Source: Mastigamoeba balamuthi
Lineage: Eukaryota; Evosea; Mastigamoebida; Mastigamoebidae
NCBI GenBank assembly: GCA_902651635.1
Contig: CACRSC010000005.1
Span: 20,532-84,531, forward strand
Direction of reading: 5' to 3'
Length of the DNA stretch: 64,000 nt
Part shown: piece by piece, positions 12,793-24,162 of the stretch
How the letters are laid out: each line of letters starts with the position of its first letter
Position numbering within the stretch: the stretch's first letter is position 1
Notes under the pieces: generated by a model
What the model saw: the letters and a program-made list of their open reading frames with translations, nothing else
Databases searched by the model: none
Told to the model about the DNA's origin: nothing
Program-made: the position numbers and the translations under genes

Positions 12793-13932
12793 TTATGAAG
12801 TCGTGAGAGAGTACTCAGTGAGTTCCTTAGACTTAGTGTGCTGGGCACACCTCACCACGTTCTCCTTGACATCAAACTCGAAGTGGAAGTGCTTTGTGAT
12901 GTGGCCTTCAAGTCCCTTGATAGTGATGACAGGAATGCCCTTGATAGAGAGGGGATCCAACTTCGTAACTTGGGTATCCTTTACACTGGAGAATCAAAGT
13001 CAGAAAGAAACTTGAAACTGAGAGTGGTACCTTTCCAGAGCTGTGATCACCTGTTCTGGAGTGCAAATCACCTGTTCCACATTGCCTTGACGAAGTCTCT
13101 GCTTAGCAACCCCAAAGTGACCATCACAGACTGAATGACCATGATGAGGACCATAGAGGTCAAAGGTTACCTTCACCTGTCTCCTTAAGTCTTTGGAGAT
13201 GTCTCCCTTTTCTTGCCCAGTGAGAGAGGGTTGGGAATTGAAGCATACCTGGAGACAGAGAAGGAAGTGAATAATGTTGGTCACCTTGAAACCGTCATCT
13301 ATCCAGAAATGGACTGCCTTGAGCCGCATTCTTGTGGCCTTGGCTTTGATCTCGTCCCAGAGTGTGTTGATGCCCATCTTTGTGAACCTCCTGTCGTGAG
13401 GAGCTTGAGCCCAGAAGTCGAAGGATTGATTTCTCTGCTGTTGCTGAGTGTCAGCATTGCTATAACCCATTGGTATACTCTGTGGCCATGAAACGAAGTG
13501 AGAATCAAGATCTCCTTGAAGCTCTTCAGCCTCCTCTCGTTCTTCAGACTCTGCCTCTCTTTGCTCAAATTCGACCTGGGCCTCTCTCTTGGGGGAAACT
13601 GAGAGATAATGATGAGAACACTGTACCTGTTTCCTCTGGGCAAGGCTGAGAGTTGATTATGCAATTCCTGTTTGTCTCGAAATCTCTGCCAGGGTCTCTC
13701 CTTGAAAGAGGGTGAGTGCCGCTTTAGCCTTTTCATCCTGGCTCACACTGTCCCCTAGAGAGTGAAACAGAGGGGCTAGGTCGTAGCCAGTTGTGAATCG
13801 AAAGTGCTGACAGATGAGCTGGGCTGATTTGAGTTGTAGTGAAGAGAAACCACACACCTGAAGGAGCAGTTCGGGGTCCCCCCTGCTGGGCTTGTTGATA
13901 AGCTCAGTGGCTTCGTGAAGGATTGAATTCAA
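12793..13932 (-). CDS. Transposon-derived gene with HG..CDG...K domain and very short introns
   Basis: Read on the minus strand, the exons carry VHFWIDDGFK, then DLYGPHHGHSVCDGHFGVAKQRL, then after a 33-nt intron (phase agrees) VKDTQVTKLDPLSIKGIPV to a stop at 12793. The order (H-x-W-x-D-G ... HG-x-x-x-CDG-x-x-G-x-x-K) resembles the catalytic part of a widespread transposon-derived protein family in which the text usually reads SDG ... GHGKG..DG.GG..K. A second 36-nt stretch between FK and VCFN has intron borders. Upstream exons are acidic and coiled (EFEQREAESEEREEAEELQ) and there is a 92-codon segment at 13657-13932. Codon use is less GC-rich than in host genes. Probably a domesticated or decaying transposase; the exon chain above 13650 is uncertain. 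Confidence 0.4.
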
Positions 13933-14069
13933 GGAGGAACTCTTCAGCTCTGCCAGAGGCTTGAGGCTTGCCCCTCTCTGGAATGATTGTCAGACGAGTC
14001 CATGCAGGGGAGATACCTTGCTCTGTTCTGGGGACATTTCAGATAGCTTGGGTGATCTCTTCTTGTAAG

Positions 14070-14447
14070 TCAGTCGTTTTTGAGAGCAAGTCGAGGAGGG
14101 TCCTGGAAATAAGGTGCTGTGACACTCCTGAGGGATCTCTTCGTTTTCCAGGGGCCAGTGTGCCTCCTGGTGCGAGCTGTCCTGGAGGCACAAGCAGCCT
14201 TCACCTTGTAGCCCTTTTTCTGGGGTGGCATCTGTTTTTTGGATCTCGTCTGTAGCAAAAATGGGAAACGTGCTAATTTTACGATACTTATGAGAACATA
14301 ATGACTCACGATATTATTATCGTAAATCCAATGATTTTCCCACTCTGGTTGAGGAGGAGATCTAATTTTATTCTCCCCTGTCCCCTTCACGGTGTGGTTC
14401 ACTCTCCCCTCTGCGCGCAAAACCAGTGTGTACCCCGTATTGGCCAT
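14070..14447 (-). CDS. Small basic protein exon pair, function unknown
   Basis: A frame starting MANTGYTLVLRAEGRV continues to WENHWIYDNNI, then a 57-nt intron with GTGAGT donor and CTACAG acceptor (about 14257-14313), then TRSKKQMPPQKKGYKVKAA and a basic tail ending ALKND. It could be the 5' part of the transposon-derived gene below it or an independent gene. No domain is recognised. Confidence 0.3.
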   Translation of the reverse strand: MANTGYTLVLRAEGRVNHTVKGTGENKIRSPPQPEWENHWIYDNNIVSHYVLISIVKLARFPFLLQTRSKKQMPPQKKGYKVKAACASRTARTRRHTGPWKTKRSLRSVTAPYFQDPPRLALKND

Positions 14448-14663
14448 GTAGTAGAGTCCCCGCACCGGTGGTGGCAGCATTGGAGGTGTTTGGAATGGTT
14501 TGCAGCAAGCTTGGTCTCACCTTGAGGTTGCAGATGAAAATGATCTCCTGGTTTTCAAATCTGGGGGAATGTAGGCGGAAAAGAGTTGGAGAGCCAAATT
14601 TTGCCGTCCGATGCTCTAAATGACGTCATTTCAGTGCGCAAACTCAGATCATGTCATTGTTCA

Positions 14664-15212
14664 TCACTTTCCTGGAAAGCTCACCGTTCTCACTCTCCAG
14701 CTTAGAGGTGGTGAATTATTGGTCACCTCTCCATACTTCCTCAACAGAGAATAATCGGGGCAGGCCATGCCAGTTCCTTCCCCTCTGAAGAGAAGTCCGT
14801 GAACATAATGACCATGTTCCCCTCGAATCTGAAGCAGTAGTTGATCCCAGTGCTGACAGACCTGCTTGTGGATCTCATCATTGGAGATCTGGACAATATA
14901 GTTCCAACCACTTTGAACAGAAGCAACCTCATCAAACAGCTCCTTGAACTGCGACAGGCACTGACTGGATGTGTCTTCACTTTGTTTGTTTGGATCAGAG
15001 AAAGAAGCTGAGTGCATGACAACCTTGGATCCCATGGTGTTCAGGATTTTCTTTTCCTTTTGTGCAGCATCAGCATGAACTCTGTTGACTGTGCATTTCA
15101 TAAGGCTAAAGAGACGTGCAGTCAGTATGAGTCTCTGGCAATCCCTTACATCTTGCTGTAAGTATGAAGTGGCACAGAAGAAATTGTCTGGGCATCTTTT
15201 TTTCAATATCAA
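14664..15212 (-). CDS. Unrecognised 182-residue protein
   Basis: An open frame with ordinary amino-acid composition in AT-richer DNA: MILKKRCPDNFFCATSYLQQ at the start, then MGSKVVMHSASFSDPNKQSE, a helical FKELFDEVASVQSGW segment and HYVHGLLFRGEGTGMACPDY. The last ten residues may be intronic. It shares strand with the transposon-derived gene downstream and could belong to the same unit. No family recognised. Confidence 0.35.
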   Translation of the reverse strand: MILKKRCPDNFFCATSYLQQDVRDCQRLILTARLFSLMKCTVNRVHADAAQKEKKILNTMGSKVVMHSASFSDPNKQSEDTSSQCLSQFKELFDEVASVQSGWNYIVQISNDEIHKQVCQHWDQLLLQIRGEHGHYVHGLLFRGEGTGMACPDYSLLRKYGEVTNNSPPLSWRVRTVSFPGK

Positions 15213-15712
15213 TTAGTTTGCGCCCCAATCAGGACCTCTGCATGCATCTGTGAGTGATTCGGAATTGAAGAGTACAAACATGATCGAGTGTGTCCTGGTT
15301 GAAGATTCTTAGAGGCTTGCTTGAGGCACTAAGTGTTTTTCTGGTAAAGGACTTAAGCTGCCGGACCTGGATGAGAGGGCCTTTCTTTCTGGGACCGTTG
15401 CAGAGGCAACAATCTTGGATACGAAGGCCGGGATTACTCTCTTATATGCTGATACAACAAGGAGGTTAAGGAAATGGGTTATGTCCTGGCCCTCGGTGCT
15501 GATCCTCTCTGGTTCTGGGCATGACTGAAGGCTCCAGCTCATTGTCCTGGCTGAGATCAAGTGGCTTGGCTTTGATTACATCCCTCTTGATTTCTGAGTG
15601 TGTGCGTTTTTGGAACTGCAAGTCATCCCTCCACAAGAGAATGAGTGCAACAGAACTACAGTGTACTGCAAGTATGTATTTTTTGCTTGCCAAATGCAGA
15701 ACAGATTTTTAT
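15213..15712. other. Intergenic, AT-rich, no firm gene
   Basis: A minus-strand frame at 15309-15560 ends PEKHLVPQASL but lacks domain character; nothing else is visible. Confidence 0.3.
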
Positions 15713-16960
15713 TTATTCACTTATTTCCTCATTGTGAGTGGTCTTGTTATCCTGAGGGCTTACCATGCTCCTTGCAGCACACAGTCTTCGATAACTGACC
15801 AATCCAAGAGCAAGTCCAGGGAGTGTGATAACAGACATTACAACACTGAGTGCAGCATATACCTTAAGAAGAATATAGAAATGCTGAGGATTCTCAGATC
15901 GTATGACGAAATGGACCAGACAAATCAGAAACCACAAACAGCAAACTGACTCGTGAGCAATTAGTATCCAGAGATATCTTCTCTTTTTGACTGAGACAAG
16001 AGCGGCAATCGATGTTACCAGCCCTACAATGCACAGAAAGAAGAATGGCATAGACAGAATTGATCCATCTGGGCATGGTCCACTGCTAATGCCGATGAGA
16101 ATGAATAGGAAGATTTGAATTGATAATATGCGACGCAGCAGGTACAGAGGCCACTCTTTTTTCTCCTTTCGGGTCAGCAAGCACGAAATAAGACACACTC
16201 CTGAGCATACAGTTGCGATTCCCAATCCAATTCCTACAGCGATGCTCCATTGTACCCCTTCGGGAATATCACCTTCCTCAACTGGTTGCGATGAATCAGA
16301 AGCAAGTCCCACTTGTAGATCTGAATCCGCCGAGTGTCCAAGAGTAATGTAGCCAAAGTTCCAGACTGAACGTGTCGAGGGATGCAATAGTCTTATTCTG
16401 TCACCGAAACAGTAGTATCTTGGCAGGCGATCTGAGATTATTCCTGAGCTTCCTTTGCGCACTTGAACGATTATTCCAAGTCCTGAACGTGAGACACACT
16501 CGGTTCTATTGCACGAGGCTACAATGACATTTAGAGTCAAACAGGGTACACCGGATGGCTCCCCTGATTGTGTCCTCTTCGGAGAACTGGCTTGTGTGTT
16601 TCCATAGAGGGTCTGGGGGGCATGTCTATTGAGTTCATGGCTTGAGGACAATGCCGAGTTCCTGCTCCATTTTTGGCTACCGGGCCATTCGAGAGTATTG
16701 CACTCAACCAAAAGAGCCCGCCTGGCAGAATACCTGTCGAACAGGGTTATGGGGGCATCGCTGACGTTGGCGTGGGCCCCGCGAGCTGTGCTGGACTGCC
16801 CTAGGGTCACTGCGAGTAACATTGTGACGGAGTCGCTGCCCGAGTACCACACCCCCGTTAGGTCCGAGGCGTGGAGGCACCGACGAGGCCGCAGGGCCAA
16901 CGAACAGCACGCCAATGAGACCGCCGAGGCAAACCACAGCGCCTGAGTGAGAGTGCACAT
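15713..16960 (-). CDS. Orphan membrane protein: signal peptide, glycosylated ectodomain, five TM helices
   Basis: An intronless frame of 415 residues. Residues 1-22 look like a signal peptide (ALWFASAVSLACCSLAL). The next ~210 residues form a Cys-containing lumenal or extracellular region with N-glycosylation sites NVS (65) and NRT (151). Five hydrophobic segments follow at about 238-262, 276-293, 304-323, 329-353 and 362-388, with basic loops (TRKEKKEW, VKKRRYL) and a polar tail with NKTTHNEEISE. The arrangement resembles a small receptor or tetraspan-like protein. No family is recognised. It starts 280 bp from the 3' end of the lysine-degradation gene. Base composition lies between host genes and the AT-rich blocks. 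Confidence 0.65.
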   Translation of the reverse strand: MCTLTQALWFASAVSLACCSLALRPRRCLHASDLTGVWYSGSDSVTMLLAVTLGQSSTARGAHANVSDAPITLFDRYSARRALLVECNTLEWPGSQKWSRNSALSSSHELNRHAPQTLYGNTQASSPKRTQSGEPSGVPCLTLNVIVASCNRTECVSRSGLGIIVQVRKGSSGIISDRLPRYYCFGDRIRLLHPSTRSVWNFGYITLGHSADSDLQVGLASDSSQPVEEGDIPEGVQWSIAVGIGLGIATVCSGVCLISCLLTRKEKKEWPLYLLRRILSIQIFLFILIGISSGPCPDGSILSMPFFFLCIVGLVTSIAALVSVKKRRYLWILIAHESVCCLWFLICLVHFVIRSENPQHFYILLKVYAALSVVMSVITLPGLALGLVSYRRLCAARSMVSPQDNKTTHNEEISE

Positions 16961-17239
16961 GGGCGGTGTTTTGTGCTGGCTGTAGCGAGGCCAATGAATA
17001 ATGTTCTGGAAAACCGAAACGGCAGATACTCAGGCGGACCGGACCAATGCAACACGCAAAATGATCTGGAAAACTCCCGAATAGGTGTGCATGAACGTCA
17101 CAGCCCGGACAAGCATTGGCCAGGTTCAAAAGCACGGTGCCGGGCTCTTCTTACAAGACACTCAGGTAGCCCACTCAGCAGAGACCGAAACATACGGAAC
17201 ACAGAAACGGTGGGTAGCCCTCAGTTGTTAACCCCGAGG

Positions 17240-20200
17240 TCAATTGGACGTCGCCGGCGACGCCCTCGAGCGCGTGATGACGCGGAACCCGCAGCGCTCG
17301 AGCTCCTGCAGCACCGCCGCCCCCACGGACCCCACGAACGGGCTCACGAGCCCCGTCTGCGCGATAGTGCCGCTCATCAGCAGCCGCACGCACACGGCCG
17401 TCGGGACGCCCACCGCGGCCGCGTTGGCGCTGGGAGCCTCGGGGTCCTCCTCGTCGCGCGTGCGCAGCACGATCGACGCCGTGCGCGTCTCGCGGCCGTC
17501 GTCGGCGAGCACGTGCGAGATGGTCACGTCGCAGCGGTCCTCGCCGGCGAGGTGCACGAGGCCGAGGCGCCTCGGGGCCCCCAGCAACGCCGCGAGGGCC
17601 GCGATCCTCGTCGTCGGCGGCACCGGCGCCGAGACGCGCGAGGCCTCGTCGAACATGCCGTACTCGTCCATCAGCTCGAGCGTCAGCGGCGACCGCGCGG
17701 CCCTGGCCACCGCGGCCCTCTCGTCCGACTTGACCTCGAGCAGCGACCTCGTCAGCTCTTTCTGCCCGGTCGCGTTGAGACGCGGTGACGCGAGGGAGGC
17801 GAGGTGGGAGGGCCTCCGCGTGCCCAGTTGGTGATCGACGCCGGGACGGTGTCGCCGGCGAGGAAGCCCATGCGGTGCAGGTCCTCGACGACCTCGGCGA
17901 ACCCCGTGTACGTGACGACGCCGCGGACGACCTCCTTGCACGCGTCGAGCCCCAGCGCCCTCGCGAACCTCATCGACTCGTCCCTGTCCCGCACGAGAGG
18001 AGCCCCCAGCACGCGCACGCGGGGGGTCAGCGACCCAGCCGTGGGCCGCGCGTAGGGGGGAGAGGAGGGGGCGCTGCGCGTACCCGAGCGGGAAGCCCTC
18101 TGTGCTGAGCGCGGGAAGGACGCGCACGGGCCTGCGGTACGAGACGGCGGCGTTGAACTCGGTCTCGGGGTCGACGGGGCCCTCGCGCTTGAACGCGCAC
18201 GGGGCGACGGCGCTGCGCAGCGCGGCCTCGAGCAGCTGCGCCGAGCCCGCGTGGTAGCCGAGGCAGTTGGTCGCGGCGTCAGGCGCGGGGACGACGCCGT
18301 GCCAGGCCTCGACGCGGCGCCACGACTGCGGGCCGATCGAGAGCACCCGCGCGGCCAGCACCGCCTCGAGGTCCGCGCACGAGTGCAGCAGCGTGGCGCC
18401 CAGCGCCGCGAAGTCCTCGGACATCTGCGCGAGCGCCGGGGCCTCGGCGTCGCTGACCGTCGCCACGACGTGGCGCCCGAGCAGCGAGCACGCGCGCGCG
18501 ACCTCCGAGGCCGCCTGGGCGCCGGCGAAGACGACGACGATGTCGCTCTCGGCCAGCAGCGGCGCCGGGTCGTCGGGCATCGCGACGAGGCGCACCGTGC
18601 GGTGCCGCTCGGCGACCCCGCGCAGCTCGGCGAGCAGCTGCGGGCCCTTGGGCGCCGCGACGACGGCGGCCGTGACGATCGCGTTGCCCGCGCGCTCGGC
18701 GAGGTGCGCGAGGCACGCCGAGGCCGCCGGGGCCAGCGCGGCGTCGGCCAGCACGACGAGGATGCGGCGCTCGCCGTTCTTGCGGCGCCACTCGGGTATG
18801 TGGCGGGCCTTGGGCGCGAGCTCGCCCTGGTGCGCGACGACGGCCTGCTCGAGGACGGGGCTCAGGTTGAGCTCCGCGAGCGGCGCGGCCCAGTCGACGA
18901 CGGCGAGCTCGGGGACGAACGGCGCGAGGCTGCGGCCGATGTACCACGACGACTCGGCGGGCAGCTCGCACGGGGCCTGCGAGACGGCGCAGACGAGCAC
19001 GCCGCGCGGGTGCGCGAGGCCGTCGTAGGCGCGGCGCTCCTCGACGTCGTAGACGAAGAACGGGTGGTCGATGCTCGTCTCCTTGCAGACAAACTCGAAC
19101 GAGCCGCAGGGGTCGCACGAGATGTCCGAGATGGCCGCCAGGCGCGGGTGCCGCGTGCGGTACATGGTCTCGAGCTGCTCGGTCGTGCAGTGCCGCGGGA
19201 AGTACTTGTCCCAGTAGACCGCGTTGACGACGACCGTGCAGTGCGGCATGATCTCCGTCGCGAAGACGCTCTGGAAGAGCTCCGGGTGCACCAGGTACTC
19301 CTCCATGCTGAAGGGCGCGTCCCGCGCGATGCGCTTGCACGTCTGATCGGGGCCCAGGAACAGCCCGTAGACCTGCGCACCGCGCCATGTCGTCAGTGGG
19401 ACATTCCGAATGCCCGCCCAGCACAGGCGCAGCGCTCCACAGACCGCACGGAACCGCAGTGTTTTGTGGGCGACCCAGGAGGTGCGCTGGCCGGCGTTGC
19501 ATCACGGCAACGGTGGAGTGTGTCTCCGAGGGCCACAAGGACCTGCGGATAGGCCACTGGGCAGCTTCTGATGGCTGACAGACCCCTCCCCCTTGCGCCT
19601 GCACAGCCAGAGCCGAGCTCTCGCTGTGCGCTCAGGCGACGCAGGGAAGGCCCACCTGACCCGCCCAACGCCGGTGCCGCACGCAAAACCAACAAGCCAA
19701 CAGCAGAAAACGATAGCAAAGCCCCACTCCCAGGGGAAGCGGCCAGAGTCATCCCACGAGCAGGGAGCAGGGGGGGCAAGGGGGGCAAGGGGGCACGGCG
19801 GGCGGACCTGCCTGTGGTTGAAGTCCTTGTTGGCGACGAGGGCGGGGAGCTCCGAGGGCTCCGAGAGCATCTTGTGGGGCAGCAGCGAGAAGACGCTGAG
19901 GGCGCCCCGGCCGACCTCGCCCGTGCCCACGATGGCGAAGACCTGCGGGCCCAGCTCCCGCGGGATGCCCCCGGACTCGATCCTGCGCCCCGCGAGGCGC
20001 ACGGCGTCCTTGAGGTGCTCGAGCGACGCGTAGTAGTGCGACGTGCTGAGCCCCAGGAACGGCGTCGAGAACCCCGCACCCAGGTGCCTCGCCCCCAGCC
20101 CGCTCAGCACGTCTGCGCACGGCAGCGCGTGAGGAGCAGCCCGGCAGGCGCCGTGGCGTCCAGCAGCGCCCTCCCTCCCACACGGTGGGAGAGGGGAGCA

Positions 20201-21270
20201 GGCCGAGCTCCCGCAGCTGCAAAGACGACACGGGAGCCAGCAGACAGGCAGATCTGCGCCAGCAAGTGCGCGCCCTCGAAGGCGTCGACAAGGCCAGCCC
20301 AGGCAGACTACGAGGGGCGGAGGAGGGGCAGCCAGGAAGGTGGCAGCAGCCCCGCCATGCTGGCAAGTGCACTCGACGGTGGGGCCCCACCTTCGAGAGC
20401 TTCGTGGCACGGATGGCGTGGCTGGGGAGGAGTGTGCGGAGCAGCGAACCTGTCATGCCGACGACGCCCGCGAAGTAGCCGAGCTTGATGACGCGGTAGC
20501 CCTTCTCGTCTGTGATGCGCTCGTAGTCGAGCAGCGTGATGCGCTTGGCCAGCACGGCGTCGAGCATCGGCATGTTGTACGGCTGCGCCTTGATCGTGTG
20601 GCTGAAGAACGCGTACGCCTGCGCGCGTGCCCTCACGCGGCCGTCAGTGCGTGCCATGCAGAACAAAACGAACAGAACAGAACAGAACAGAACAGAACAG
20701 AGCAGTCACAACAGAACAGGAGAGAGGAGGAGATGCAGGAGGGTGGGCTGCATGCGTGCATGCATGCCTTCAACTGCCACCCCGTAACAGCCTGTTGTGC
20801 TGTGCTGAGTGAGCCCCAGAGCCCACCCGCCCTTGGCAACGGGCCATCTGGAATTGAAAAGATATGCGGAGATTCGCTCGGCCCCCCAGTATCTCGCAGA
20901 TTCCAAGTCTCAAAACGAAGCAGACGGCGCGCGGGGCCGGTGGACCTTGTTGGCCAGCATGGCGTCTGGCGGGTGGCGCTCCTTGACGCCGAGTATCACG
21001 TTGGCCTCGCCGAGGTCCTCGCTGATCTTGGCCCCCGCGCGCTCGTAGTCGGCGTCGGGGAAGACGCGCAGGGCCGAGGGCTGGACGATGACGCGGAAGC
21101 CCTGCCGCACCAGCTCCGCCACGTCCTGCGGAGTCAGGGGCGCCCGCCGCTCCCACCGGCTGCGCCGCTCGCGCGCGATCCCGACGACGCCTGGGGAGGG
21201 CGGCCCGGGGGCCCCGCGCCCGAGGTGAGCGCGCGCGCGCAGGCGGAGACGCGGACATACCTTTGACCAT
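17240..21270 (-). CDS. AASS: Bifunctional lysine-ketoglutarate reductase / saccharopine dehydrogenase (AASS)
   Basis: Exons 21270-21261, 21190-20946, 20618-20450, 20112-19808, 19372-18084, 17983-17824 and 17761-17240 join in phase into 899 residues, close to animal AASS (about 926). The N-terminal half is the LKR domain: VVGIARERRSRWERRAPLTP, FFSHTIKAQPYNMPMLDAVL, GYFAGVVGM, STPFLGLSTSHYYAS, VFAIVGTGEVGRGA. The C-terminal half is saccharopine dehydrogenase (RRILVVLAD Rossmann start, NCLGYHAGSAQ, RGVVTYTGF). The enzyme condenses lysine with 2-oxoglutarate to saccharopine, then splits it into glutamate and aminoadipic semialdehyde. No mitochondrial presequence is obvious with this start, though an upstream in-frame ATG at 21333 would add 21 residues. 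The intron after exon 6 (17762-17823) has a GC donor. The gene is head to head with SLC35F6 over 371 bp. Confidence 0.93.
20664..20706. repeat. AACAG pentanucleotide microsatellite in an AASS intron
   Basis: About seven to eight tandem AACAG units within the intron at 20619-20945. Confidence 0.85.
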
Positions 21271-21641
21271 TCGCAAAACAGTAGGCGCGATATTTGGGGC
21301 TACGTATCTAGATATGCCGACATGAGGCCGCAAGTATCTGGCGGGTTCCCTTCCGTTTGGGGAAGGGGGGAGCGCAGGAGGAGAGGAAATTGGCCCTGAG
21401 GGGCAGCCATGACGGTCTTCGGGCTGGGGGGAGGCAGAGGGCCACGGCTGATTCCGGATATCTCGGAAATCTCTTGGAGGGAAGGATCTTCGTCGGGGAA
21501 AAATCCGCCTCAGTCTCTTTTATTGCCTGCATCCGTTGTGAAGCCTCTTTTGGTCTGGGCAGCGTGGGATCCGCTGTCTGCCTGCAGCCCGTGGGCCCCC
21601 CATCGACGGAGGAGGGCGTGGGCAGCGATTCTTGCGCGGGG
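21271..21641. promoter_or_regulatory. Divergent promoter region of AASS and SLC35F6
   Basis: Between the two opposite start codons lie GCGATATTTG (21287) and TAGATATG (21309) near AASS, and GGATATCTC (21456) nearer SLC35F6. These match the GATATC/GATATT core seen upstream of other genes here. A role in transcription start is inferred. Confidence 0.4.
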
Positions 21642-23458
21642 ATGCGGTCGCGGGGCCGCCAGTGCACTCTGTGGGCGAGCGGGGCGCTGGGCAGCCTCTC
21701 CGTCGCCGTCGTCATCTTCCTGGCCTCGGGCACCGCGAGCACCATCATCACCAAGTTCATCTTCACGTCGCGGGCGGCGGGGCGCCACGGGAGGGAGCAC
21801 GAGTTCCTCAAGCCCTGGTGCGTGCGGGGCCCACGGCCACGAGAAACACCCCCTCCGCATTTAGTTGCTCTTGAATTCCGCGGATATCAACCGAATTCCC
21901 CAGAGGGATTCGAGCAATCTCCCCCTTGGATTCCTGTTTTCAAGTGGCTTTCCAGTGTCTCGTCAGAATTCTTATGTTGACACAGGAGACTCTTTCATTC
22001 GACACACTTCTTGTGCCACCTCTTGCTCCCCATCCACGTATGCGCAGATCTCATTGGAAGATTGCACGCAGATCCTGCTGAAATCCACTTCTGCACTAGG
22101 GAATCTTACTAAGTCGGAATCTGGCCTCGCAGGTTCAATGCGTGGACGATGTTCTTCGGCATGGCCCTCTGCCTGATTGTCCACCTCGTCGAGGCGAGGC
22201 GCAACGCATCCCGCAGGTCGCCCAAGCACAAGGACCGCCACCCACCGGTGGGGCGCCGGGCCCTGTGGCGCCAGCGCGTGCGCCTCGTGCTGGTCGTGGG
22301 CGTCCCGGCCATGTGCGACGTCGTCGGCACGTACCTCATGAACGTCGGGTTCCTCTGGATCACCACCTCGGTCTGGCAGATGCTCCGCGGCTCGGTCATC
22401 GTCTTCACGGCCGTCCTCAAGGTCACCTACCGCCACAAGCGCATCTACCCCGCAGGCACGGCTCCCCCGGCTCGCGTGCTCGCGTTCAATTGAATTCACT
22501 TTGTTTTTGCATTCACTGCCTTTGGAATATCGGGGGAAATCAATTCCGAGAAGAGCCCCGGAAATCAGGAGTATCCGGGAACTGGAAGCTGTCATTTGAA
22601 CTTCACGGAAATGCTCCCCCGTAGGGAAACAAACGAACTCGCTTGCACTCAGAAATCCTCGGGACGGTCGTGGTGCTGGTCGGCGTGAGTCTCGTGGGCC
22701 TGTCGGCCTTCTACACGCCGGGCGAGGCGAGCGGCGGCGGCGGCGACGACGTTGGCAGCTCGGCGTCGTCCGGGGCGGGCGGAGGAGGCGGAGGGCACGG
22801 GGTGGGCGTGACGAAGATGGTGGCGGGCATCGCGCTGGTCGTGCTGTCGGAGCTCATGATCGCCATACAGACGATCGTCGAGGAGAAGCTGCTGCACGAC
22901 GTGCGGGCCTCGGCGACGCTGCTGGTGGGCATCCAGGGCGTCTGGGGCCTCGTCGTCTGCTCGCTCGTCTGCATGCCGCTCGCGCAGGTGCTGCCCGGCG
23001 ACGACGGCGACGGCATCCGCGAGGACACGCTCGACACGCTCGAGATGCTCGGCAACAGCTGGGCGCTCGTCGCGCTCAACGCGGCGTTTGCGCTCAACGT
23101 GCTGGTGCTCAACGTGTACATCCTCGTCGTCATCGCCAAGGCCGACGCGATGCTGATGAACCTGCTCGACCCCGTGCGCACGCTCTTCGTCTGGGGCGTC
23201 ATGCTGCTCGTGCACTACGCCATCAGCCCCGCCCACGGCGAGAGCCTCAACTGGTGGAGCTTCCTCGAGCTCGGCGGCTTCGCGGTGCTCGTGCTGGGCC
23301 TCTTCCTCTACAACGGCGTCGTGCGCTTCCGGTGCCTGCCGCTCGGCAAGAACGAGGCTGCGAGCCCGCGGCCGTCGACGGCGGCCCGGGGGGAGGAGGA
23401 CGAGGGCAGCGGCGAACGTGAGCCCCTCGTGCCCGACGCTTCGTTGAAGCAGCTCTGA
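21642..23458 (+). CDS. SLC35F6: SLC35F6-like drug/metabolite-type membrane carrier, 3 exons
   Basis: Exons 21642-21817, 22133-22455 and 22653-23458 give 434 residues. The order of hydrophobic segments and the motifs match the SLC35F6 family: SGTASTIITKFIF, then LVVGVPAMCDVVGTYLMNVG, TTSVWQMLRGSVIVFTAVL, ELMIAIQTIVEEKLL, LDPVRTLFVWGVMLL, then LFLYNGVVR and an acidic tail with EREPLVP. About ten TM helices are expected. Animal SLC35F6 sits in lysosomes and mitochondria; its substrate is not established. A Gly-rich low-complexity loop (GGGGDDVGSS...) is inserted between two helices. Intron 2 (22456-22652) has a GC donor (GCAG|GCACGG). Both introns are AT-rich and hold GAATTC/CAATTG palindromes unlike the exons. 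Confidence 0.88.
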
Positions 23459-23719
23459 TTGCCCCGCTCCGCCCTGTCTTGTTGTCGTGTTGACTGTCGC
23501 GACTGCAGTGCGGGGCCCGTGCAGCCCGGGCAGCAGCCGCCCGCCTCACAAGGCAGCGGCCGATGCCATATAGGGGGTCGGAACTTCCGGTTAACACAGA
23601 GTGAACGTCCCGCGGAGCGCAGAGTCGAGTTGCCCATTCGAGAACTCTCGCCCTTTATTCCGGCTTTCTTCCTCGCGGGTTATAAATACCGATGTCACTC
23701 CACGCTCCCGCTTGGGGGA

Positions 23720-24162
23720 TCACACCCCGAGCTTCTGGTGGTGGTGGTTGCTGCTGCTGCTGCTGCTGCTGCTTGTCCTCCTGTGCGGGGCCGCTGCTGC
23801 ATCCCTGTGCGTCGCCTGCGGCCGCTTGGTCGTCGCCCCCGACCGCAGCCTGGGCGAGTCGGGCTCGTCGAAGCTGAACTCGTCGGCACGCTCGCTGTGC
23901 GCCGCCTGCTGCAGCGGGTGCGGGGCCTCGGGCATCACGAGCACGAGCACGCCTTCCTGCTGGTGCGGCACAGTGTCAGCGTTGGCGGGAGTTGCACAAA
24001 GGAGTGAGAGGAAAGAGTGAGAAAGAGAGAGGGTACCTGAAGGAGGTTCTGGCGTGTCGAGGGCGACATGTGCAGCACGCCGAGGCTGCTGTGCAGCCCC
24101 CTGTCGAGGCCCAGGGTCTGACGGATGGCCGACCGCAGCGATGCCAGGCGCACAGTCTCCAT
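23720..24162 (-). CDS. Member 1 of a three-copy family of small two-exon proteins
   Basis: Exons 24162-24037 and 23956-23720 give 120 residues. Exon 1 ends SLGVLHMSPSTRQNLLQ. Exon 2 opens EGVLVLVMPEAP and has FDEPDSPRLRS, then a Ser/His-rich tail with an expanded Ser run encoded by CTG/TGC repeats at 23751-23774. The phase-0 intron (80 nt) sits at the same place as in the copies at 31161-31538 and 32381-32794. I cannot name the family. The frame is open above the chosen Met (to 24237) with similar basic character in copy 3, so the true start may be further upstream. Confidence 0.6.

Noticed and set aside
18251-19552. A 433-codon plus-strand open frame opposite the LKR/SDH gene
   Set aside because: It is the GC-rich antisense shadow of a large exon with strong homology; composition is Arg/Ala-rich without any domain.
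23741-23776. CTG/TGC run as a separate regulatory repeat
   Set aside because: It is the Ser-coding tail of the small gene read on the minus strand.
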